NCBI GenBank assembly: GCA_017644045.1
Contig: JAEPMI010000002.1
Location: 62,001-126,000 of the forward strand
Length of the DNA stretch: 64,000 nucleotides
Reading direction: 5' to 3'
From: Deltaproteobacteria bacterium
Lineage (GTDB): Bacteria > Myxococcota_A > Polyangia > Polyangiales > Houyiibacteriaceae
Program-made: the position numbers and the translations under genes
The notes under the pieces: generated by a model
What the model was told of the DNA's origin: nothing
The model's input: the letters and a program-made list of their open reading frames with translations, nothing else
The model's database searches: none
In this document: positions 58,771-64,000 of the stretch, one piece after another
Numbering within the stretch: position 1 is the stretch's first letter
Layout: each line of letters begins with the position of its first letter

Positions 58771-59307
58771 GTGACCTGGAGACATGCCGTACCCCTCCTC
58801 CTCGCCCTGGCGCTCTGGGGCTGCGAAAGCGACGCCGGCCCTGCGACCGCGCCGCTGACCTCGGGCGCCCCGACCGCCACCGCGCCGGTGGACGAGCTCG
58901 CGCTCGAGGTGCTCGACCCGGCTTCCCGCGCGGCGCTCGCCAACGCGCCCGTCGATCGGGTGCTGCTCTTCCCGGCCGCGTTCCTGAGCGACGCCGTGGT
59001 CACCAGCGGCCCGCACTTCTTCGCGGTCAGCGCGCGTCACGAGGACCTGACGCTCTCGATCCACGCCACCGACGTCGTCCACGGCGCGCTGCCCGCCGAC
59101 GTGGAGATTCCGCCGGCGGAGCTGGAGGTGCGCGGCGCTCCCGCTCGCGAGAGCATGAACGACGGCATCCGCGGTGTGACCTGGACCGAGGCCGGCATGA
59201 CCTACGACCTCGAGGTCGAGTGCTTCGAGGCACTGACGGATGCGCGCTGCACCGATGATCTCTTCTTGCGCGACCTGGCCGAGCAGCTCGTCGAGGTGAG
59301 CCGATGA
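58771..59307 (+). CDS. Hypothetical lipoprotein upstream of the M23 protein
   Basis: A 178-residue predicted lipoprotein ([10 protein letters not shown], Cys18) with a Thr/Pro/Ala linker and a small alpha/beta domain ([26 protein letters not shown]). No family is recognised. It starts with GTG at 58771. Its stop overlaps the start of the M23 peptidase gene (ATGA at 59304-59307), so the two are coupled, and it may be a partner or regulator of that peptidase. Confidence 0.65.
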   Translation: MTWRHAVPLLLALALWGCESDAGPATAPLTSGAPTATAPVDELALEVLDPASRAALANAPVDRVLLFPAAFLSDAVVTSGPHFFAVSARHEDLTLSIHATDVVHGALPADVEIPPAELEVRGAPARESMNDGIRGVTWTEAGMTYDLEVECFEALTDARCTDDLFLRDLAEQLVEVSR

Positions 59308-60818
59308 CACGCTTCGCGATCGTGTGCTCGCTGCTCTTGGCCGCGCCGGTGAGCGCGCAGTTCACCTACACGGATCCCGGCGACCTCGAACGACCGGGCG
59401 GCGGTAGCCTGCGGAACGACGCGGGGCGAGTGGACCACAACGTGTACGCGCCGGGCATGCGCTTCCCGATCGAGACGGCGCCGGCGTACGCGAACTCGCA
59501 GATCTATGGGCACGGCGGGTACATGGGTCCCGGCGGTGGCGAGTGCGACGATCGGAACTACGCCTACCCGTGGCATGACAACTACTGCGAGGAGCGCAGC
59601 TGGACCATGCCGCTGTGCCCGAGCGGACGCGGACACCAGGGTCAGGACATCCGCCCGGCGACCTGTCGCGACAACCACTACTGGGTCGTGGCGACGGAGG
59701 CCGGCACGGTCACCAACATCGGTTCGTACTCCGTCTACGTGACGGCGGACGACGGCACGCGCTTCGACTACCTGCACATGCACGAGGGGTCGGTGGCCGT
59801 CACGCGCGGGCAGCGCGTGAGCAAGGGTCAGCGGCTCGGGCGGGTGAGCGACAACATGGGCTCGACCGCGACCACCGTGCACCTACACTTCAACATCAAG
59901 CAGAACTACAGCGGGCTCGGCTCCGTCTACGTGCCGACGTACATGTCGCTGGTGCGGAGCTACGAGGAGCTCGTCGGGCCGCCGGACTGGCGCGCGGAGT
60001 TCGTCTCGCAGTCGTTCCCCTACGCGCGCGATCCCTTCGTGCTCGCGCCCGGTGAGGAGGCTTCGGGGCACATCGAGATGCGGAACACCGGTGCCGAGAC
60101 GTGGCGCCCGGGAGAGGTGTTCTTGGGGACCACGCAGCCGCGTGACGTGGCGTCACCGATCGCGGCGTCCGACTGGGTCAACGATCATCGGGCGGCGACG
60201 GTGGAGAGCGTCACCGGTCCGGGCGAGGTCGGGCGCTTCAGCTTCTCCGTACGCGCGCCCGACGGTGCTGGCGACTACCCGCAGTTCTTCAACTTGGTGC
60301 GGGAAAGCGTCGCGTGGTTCAGCGTGCCCGGCGACGACCAGCTGCAGGTGCGGGTCACCACGGACGCCAGTCGCTGCGCGGCGGGCACCGAGAGCTGGAG
60401 CTGCGAGGGCATGGCGCGCGTGCGCTGCGTGGGCGGTGGTGCGGAGCGGGAGAGCTGTGAGTACGGGTGCGAGGGCGGGTCGTGCCTGGATGCGAGTGGC
60501 CCGGTCGACGCGGACGGTGATGGCCACAACACGAGCGTGGACTGCGATGACACCGACCCGACCGCGTTCCCCGGCGCCGAGGACGTGTGCGGCGACGGCA
60601 TCGACAGCGACTGCGACGGCGTCGACCGCGTGTGCGGCGGCGAGGGCCCGCTGCCGGGCGTCGATGGCGGCGGTGTCCCAGTGGGCGTCGACGGTGGCGC
60701 TTCGGGCCCGGGCGTGAGTGGCTACGCCGAGATCAGCGGCGGCTGCAGCACGAGCGGAAGCGGTGGCTTCGCGGGCTTCGGTCTGCTGCTGCTCTTTGGC
60801 TGGCGACGACGTGGGTGA
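59304..60818 (+). CDS. M23 (LytM) peptidase-like protein with MYXO-CTERM anchor
   Basis: A 504-residue exported protein (signal peptide ending VSAQ). The LytM-like domain (about 100-215) has HQGQDIRP, DYLHMHEGS and TVHLHFNI, supplying the HxxxD/HxH zinc ligands. A beta-sandwich (FVLAPGEEASGHIEMRNTG), a MopE-type Ca/metal motif (DADGDGHNTSVDCDDTDP then GIDSDCDG) and the MYXO-CTERM tail GGCSTSGSGGFAGFG with helix and RRRG follow. It is probably a surface-anchored peptidoglycan endopeptidase or a catalytically reduced relative used in predation or cell-wall remodelling. Confidence 0.83.
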   Translation: MTRFAIVCSLLLAAPVSAQFTYTDPGDLERPGGGSLRNDAGRVDHNVYAPGMRFPIETAPAYANSQIYGHGGYMGPGGGECDDRNYAYPWHDNYCEERSWTMPLCPSGRGHQGQDIRPATCRDNHYWVVATEAGTVTNIGSYSVYVTADDGTRFDYLHMHEGSVAVTRGQRVSKGQRLGRVSDNMGSTATTVHLHFNIKQNYSGLGSVYVPTYMSLVRSYEELVGPPDWRAEFVSQSFPYARDPFVLAPGEEASGHIEMRNTGAETWRPGEVFLGTTQPRDVASPIAASDWVNDHRAATVESVTGPGEVGRFSFSVRAPDGAGDYPQFFNLVRESVAWFSVPGDDQLQVRVTTDASRCAAGTESWSCEGMARVRCVGGGAERESCEYGCEGGSCLDASGPVDADGDGHNTSVDCDDTDPTAFPGAEDVCGDGIDSDCDGVDRVCGGEGPLPGVDGGGVPVGVDGGASGPGVSGYAEISGGCSTSGSGGFAGFGLLLLFGWRRRG

Positions 60819-61158
60819 GCAGGCTCCGCCAAGAAGTCGACTGACACGGCCACGGGAACGGCCACGAACCAGCGCGAGCGGCGTTGGCCCAAGGGCGACG
60901 GGCTCCAACCGACAAGGCGATGGGCTCCAACCGAGGTTGGCGCCTTCCGAGTTCCGCGCGACTTGCCCTGGAGGGCGACAGGTTCCTCGGCGGACACCGT
61001 CTCACGGTCTCTTCGAGGCGTATCTCGTGCCAAATCGGAGAGAATCCGCGCGAGTTGCCACACCGAACCCCGGTCGGAGCGTCGATGGTCGCCACGCGAA
61101 CGCAAGAACGCACGCCGATGCCGTCGATCAGCGTGCGATGAGCCGACTTCGGGCTCGG
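60819..61158. other. 340-bp gap with short repeats, no gene seen
   Basis: Contains a 13-bp direct repeat GGGCTCCAACCGA at 60900-60912 and 60922-60934 and a small hairpin (CCAAC-GTTGG) at 60927-60940. No convincing coding frame or RNA gene. It lies between the M23 gene and the 3' end of the transposase gene, so debris of an insertion is possible. Confidence 0.5.
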
Positions 61159-62079
61159 TCAGGGCGGCGGGTGGCAGCGAGCTCGGTGGTGAACGCGCAT
61201 CCACCAGGTACCCGCGGGGAAGACGACCGTGCGGTCGCCCGCAGTCCACCTGGCGAGGGCGGCTTCGTACTCGTGGTCGAACGCCCGGCGCACGCGAATC
61301 GCTGCTCGTAGAGCTGCGATGTCGCCCGCCGCCGCGAACATCGGGTTCCTGGCTCCGAACTCTTCACGACTGGACGCCCGATGTGTGTGGTGGATGCGAA
61401 GCACCCGCCGCGCACCCATGAACGAACGGCCTTCCGCCTCGAGCTTCTGCCGAGCCTCGTGCTCGAGCCGCGAGACTTCCTTGGCGATCTCCGCTCGCGC
61501 GGCCTCGACGCTGCCGTAGGCCTCGATGAGCATGTCGGGCATCTCGATGGGCAGCGTCGCCACGTCCGGCCAGTCCTCGTTGTGCTCGTCGAGGTAGTAG
61601 TCGGGGCGCTCCATCGTCACCACTCGGCTGCCGATATCGCTCACCAAGGTCTTCGCGCCCGGCCAATCCTTGCTGTACCGAACGGCCCCGGCGGCCGAGG
61701 GGTTCGCGATCGCATACGCCATCTGGCGAACCAGCGCCTTCGGGGTGAGGGGCTCGTGCTCCCCGGTGGGGGCCTTGCTCAGGACTTCCTCCGGCCAGTC
61801 ACGGAATTCCTTGGTGCACATCGCGAGCATCCGATGGAACTCCTGGCGGAAGGCGGGAAGTTTCCCGAGGACGTCGGTCACCACGTAGTGAAAGTGCGTC
61901 GACATCAGCACGGCCACGTGCACCACGATGCCGTACTTCTTTGCGCTGACGGCGAGGCAGTACCAGAAGATCTGCTCCATCCGCCTTTCGGCGTCGGGCG
62001 TGAAGAGATAGTGCCGATGCGTCGTGCGTCGGTCGTTGCAGGTCACCCGACCTGGGGCGACGTATCTTCGGCGCGTCAT
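61159..62079 (-). CDS. Y1-type (REP-associated tyrosine, RAYT-like) transposase
   Basis: A 306-residue protein of the HUH single-Tyr transposase superfamily. The HUH pair is in MSTHFHYVV (His62-Phe-His64), and the catalytic Tyr is likely Tyr122 in MAYAIANPSAAG. Myxobacterial members share the C-terminal DRTVVFPAGTWWMRV. RAYTs move or maintain REP hairpins and often exist as single-copy domesticated genes. The ATG at 62079 is used; the region upstream has GC-rich palindromes, as expected near such genes. No terminal inverted repeats of an IS were seen. Confidence 0.8.
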   Translation of the reverse strand: MTRRRYVAPGRVTCNDRRTTHRHYLFTPDAERRMEQIFWYCLAVSAKKYGIVVHVAVLMSTHFHYVVTDVLGKLPAFRQEFHRMLAMCTKEFRDWPEEVLSKAPTGEHEPLTPKALVRQMAYAIANPSAAGAVRYSKDWPGAKTLVSDIGSRVVTMERPDYYLDEHNEDWPDVATLPIEMPDMLIEAYGSVEAARAEIAKEVSRLEHEARQKLEAEGRSFMGARRVLRIHHTHRASSREEFGARNPMFAAAGDIAALRAAIRVRRAFDHEYEAALARWTAGDRTVVFPAGTWWMRVHHRARCHPPP

Positions 62080-62168
62080 GTGCGAGGAAGCCGCAAGAAG
62101 CCTGCCGAGCTCCCCAGGATCAGTCGTCGGACTTCTTGGCCCCTTCCGCCGGCGGCGCCGCCACTTTG

Positions 62169-62186
62169 GGGTGGCGGCCGCCACCC
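62169..62186. repeat. 18-bp perfect palindrome upstream of the transposase
   Basis: GGGTGGCGGCCGCCACCC is its own reverse complement. A second, 12-bp palindrome GGCGGCGCCGCC lies just to the left at about 62150-62161. Candidate REP-like hairpins; they lie 70-107 bp upstream of the transposase start. Confidence 0.6.
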
Positions 62187-62316
62187 TCGAGATCGCAGGA
62201 GAATCGAGCGGCGCCCTCAGGGAGCGCGTCAACCTCGGTCGGAGCTGAGCTGCGCGCGGTCGGAGAGCTGCGTGCGGTCGGATCTGCCGGTCGCACGGTC
62301 GTTCCGGCGCCAGTGA

Positions 62317-62322
62317 TAGGAT
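62317..62322 (+). promoter_or_regulatory. Predicted -10 element (leaderless type)
   Basis: GA-TAGGAT, 6 nt before the GTG at 62329. Confidence 0.4.
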
Positions 62323-62328
62323 CTTCCG

Positions 62329-63045
62329 GTGGGCTCCCTGCATCTCGCGAGCTACTCGAACGTGGCGGTTCTGACGGGCGCAGGGATCTCGGTCGCATCA
62401 GGCCTGAAGCCGTACCGCGGCCCCGGCGGACTCTGGACCGAGGGTGGCGACGTCCAGGCGGCAACCGCCGAGGGATTCGCCGCCGATCCCGGAGCGACCT
62501 GGCGCCTGATGGGCCCGCTCCGCGAGCAAGCCGCGGCTGCCGCGCCGAACGCCGCGCACGTCGCGCTCGCCGAAGCCGAACAGCGCGCGACTGGGAGCTT
62601 CCTCGTGGTCACTCAGAACGTCGACGGTCTCCATCAGCGCGCGGGCAGCGAGAACGTGGTCGAGGTTCACGGCAGCATCTTTCGAACACGATGCTCGAAC
62701 ACCGACTGCGACCGACCCACCGAGCGCGACGAGCGATACGCCGGCGGGCTCCCCACCTGCGACCGGTGTCGCGCCCCACTCCGTCCCGACGTCGTCCTCT
62801 TCGGTGACGCAATCGACGTCGACGCCGAGTGGACCATCAAGAAGGCGCTCCGCGACTGTGACCTCTTCATCGCGATCGGTACCTCCGGAACGGTCAGCCC
62901 CGCCAGCAACTACGTCCGCAGCGCGAAGTACGTCGGAGCGCGAACGGTACTGGTCAACCTCGAGCCGATGTCCCCCGCCAACCCCTATTTCGACGAGGAG
63001 CGCCTGGGCCCGGCGGAGGAGCTCGTGCCTCAGCTCTTCGGCTGA
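62329..63045 (+). CDS. cobB: Sirtuin (NAD-dependent protein deacylase)
   Basis: A 238-residue SIR2-family enzyme of normal bacterial length: GAGIS (17-21), RGPGGLW, TQNVDG (95-100), catalytic His114 in VEVHGS, and a four-Cys zinc site (122, 127, 144, 147). The substrate-side Tyr/Arg pair of CobB/SIRT5 desuccinylases is not seen after the TW at 57-58 (Met and Leu instead), so deacetylation is more likely than desuccinylation. The GTG at 62329 is used. It overlaps the 3' end of a convergent small membrane protein gene by 16 nt. Confidence 0.88.
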   Translation: MGSLHLASYSNVAVLTGAGISVASGLKPYRGPGGLWTEGGDVQAATAEGFAADPGATWRLMGPLREQAAAAAPNAAHVALAEAEQRATGSFLVVTQNVDGLHQRAGSENVVEVHGSIFRTRCSNTDCDRPTERDERYAGGLPTCDRCRAPLRPDVVLFGDAIDVDAEWTIKKALRDCDLFIAIGTSGTVSPASNYVRSAKYVGARTVLVNLEPMSPANPYFDEERLGPAEELVPQLFG

Positions 63046-63302
63046 GTCCCGCTGACACGATCGCGGATTCCGAACACGATCAGCGCGATGCCGACCAGCC
63101 CGAGCAGCAGCAGCATCAACGCGCCACCCTGCAGGATCCAGGAGCTGTCGAAGACTCGCGCCGGGTCGTCGAGGATCGCTTCGAGGCGTGCGCGTCGGTA
63201 CGCCGAGCGCGACATCAGGAACATGGCGAGCGCACCAGCTGCCAACGAAGCGCCGACGAGGACACTCCCGACCAGGATCGTGCTGGAGCTGCCGCGGGCC
63301 AT
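63030..63302 (-). CDS. Small two-helix membrane protein
   Basis: A 90-residue protein with two membrane helices (TILVGSVLVGASLAAGALAMFL and ALMLLLLGLVGIALIVFGI) joined by a charged loop (RRARLEAILDDPARVFDS). The ATG at 63302 is preferred because a TAGAAC box lies 5 nt upstream; an ATG at 63338 is possible. It overlaps the convergent sirtuin by 16 nt. No family recognised. Confidence 0.55.
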   Translation of the reverse strand: MARGSSSTILVGSVLVGASLAAGALAMFLMSRSAYRRARLEAILDDPARVFDSSWILQGGALMLLLLGLVGIALIVFGIRDRVSGTQPKS

Positions 63303-63338
63303 GGTCGGTTCTACGCTCGGAACCGCCAGACCTCCCAC

Positions 63339-64000
63339 TCAGTAGCCCAGCGCGCAACCGTCCTTGCGACACTCGCTGGCGCCGCCGTAGATGCCATCGA
63401 CGTTCTGGATGGCTTGGTAGCCGCCGAACCCGCTCGTCGACCGCACCACGCGATGGCCCTTCGCGACCAGGCCACGCTCGACCTCCTCGGAGAAGCCCGG
63501 CTCGAGATGCACCCTTCCGATGCCGTCCGCGCCCTCGCCCGTCGGCTCGCTCGACCCTTCGTGGCGCCAGCGCGGTGCGTCGCCGGCCTGCTGCAGGTCG
63601 AGGCCGAAGTCGAGGAGGTGCTGCAGAATCTGTACGTGCCCCTGCGGCTGCATGGCGCCGCCCATCAGACCGAAGGCCAGCCACGGCTCCCCATCTCGCG
63701 TGGCGAACGCAGGGATGATGGTGTGGAAGGGTCGCTTCCCGGGAGCGACGCAGTTCGGATGGAGCGGGTCCGTCGCGAAGAGCTCGCCGCGGTTCTGCAG
63801 CATGAAGCCGCAGCCATCCACCACCACACCGCTACCCATCCCTCGGTAGTTCGACTGGATCAGCGAGACGATCATCTCGTCCGAATCCGCGACGCACAGG
63901 TAGGTGGTGTCGCCCTGCTCCATCAGACCCGGGCTCACCTCTTCCCGCACCCGCTCCGCATCGATCAGCGCTCGACGCGCGTCGGTGTACTCGTTCGACA
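63339..64000 (-). CDS. Gamma-glutamyltransferase family, C-terminal part
   Basis: About 220 residues up to the right edge; the start lies beyond the window. It includes the family core GDTTYLCVADSDEMIVSLIQS, in which the Thr after GD is the autoprocessing and catalytic nucleophile, then NYRGMGSGVVVDGCGFMLQNRG and GKRPFHTIIPAF, all standard for the small subunit. It hydrolyses or transfers gamma-glutamyl groups; some members act as cephalosporin acylases. It ends 36 nt before the small membrane protein gene. Confidence 0.9.
   Translation of the reverse strand, partial: SNEYTDARRALIDAERVREEVSPGLMEQGDTTYLCVADSDEMIVSLIQSNYRGMGSGVVVDGCGFMLQNRGELFATDPLHPNCVAPGKRPFHTIIPAFATRDGEPWLAFGLMGGAMQPQGHVQILQHLLDFGLDLQQAGDAPRWRHEGSSEPTGEGADGIGRVHLEPGFSEEVERGLVAKGHRVVRSTSGFGGYQAIQNVDGIYGGASECRKDGCALGY

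Overview
The window is GC-rich chromosomal DNA from what looks like a myxobacterium (Myxococcota, Polyangia; Sandaracinus-like lifestyle inferred, species not identifiable). The clues are several Ser/Thr protein kinases, some with C-terminal membrane anchors; lipoproteins built of propeller, RCC1 and FG-GAP repeats; MopE-type Asp/Cys metal-binding motifs; C-terminal MYXO-CTERM-like tags (small-residue/Cys patch, hydrophobic helix, Arg run); PEGA and DUF2330 proteins; and a DUF1552/DUF1592 pair. No rRNA, tRNA or CRISPR array was seen.

Layout. 1-5.3 kb (minus strand): an edge-truncated ATPase, two lipoproteins, and a coupled pair of eukaryote-like methyltransferases (METTL25-like and Rsm22/METTL17-like). 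5.4-9.7 kb (plus): CcmC with a CcmD-like and a 44-residue membrane protein, an acyl-CoA dehydrogenase, an atypical-kinase-fold lipoprotein and a degenerate histidine kinase. 9.7-15 kb: a divergent FIST/SDR pair and two alkaline-phosphatase-superfamily enzymes converging on a long inverted repeat. 15-20 kb: a 22-repeat TPR protein, a PrsW-type membrane protease, an RlmL-like methyltransferase and a small Cys-rich protein. 20-23 kb: two head-to-head kinases and a TPR/PEGA protein. 23-33 kb: four large secreted lipoproteins, one with an HEXXH protease motif and a beta-helix. 33-36 kb: a kinase-ATPase fusion coupled to an ECF sigma factor.

36.2-40.6 kb is the most unusual part: a 25-bp CACGTG repeat array, a possible DNA-binding protein, then a lower-GC island with a RelA/SpoT-type nucleotide synthetase facing a membrane-anchored receiver protein and a Cys-rich histidine kinase. 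The synthetase gene and the receiver-kinase operon start with the same promoter-like motif at the same spacing, which suggests one three-gene stress or defence cassette.

40.8-64 kb returns to typical myxobacterial content: a DUF1592-DUF1552-lipoprotein-globin operon, another kinase, secreted and anchored peptidases (M15-like, M23), DUF2330, two tandem lipoprotein paralogues, alpha/beta hydrolases, a universal stress protein, a Y1/RAYT-like transposase, a sirtuin and the C-terminal part of a gamma-glutamyltransferase.

One theme recurs across the window. Many first-in-operon genes carry a G(C/G)-TANNNT element only 5-10 nt before the start codon, with no Shine-Dalgarno sequence. This suggests widespread leaderless transcription, and it was used to choose several start codons.
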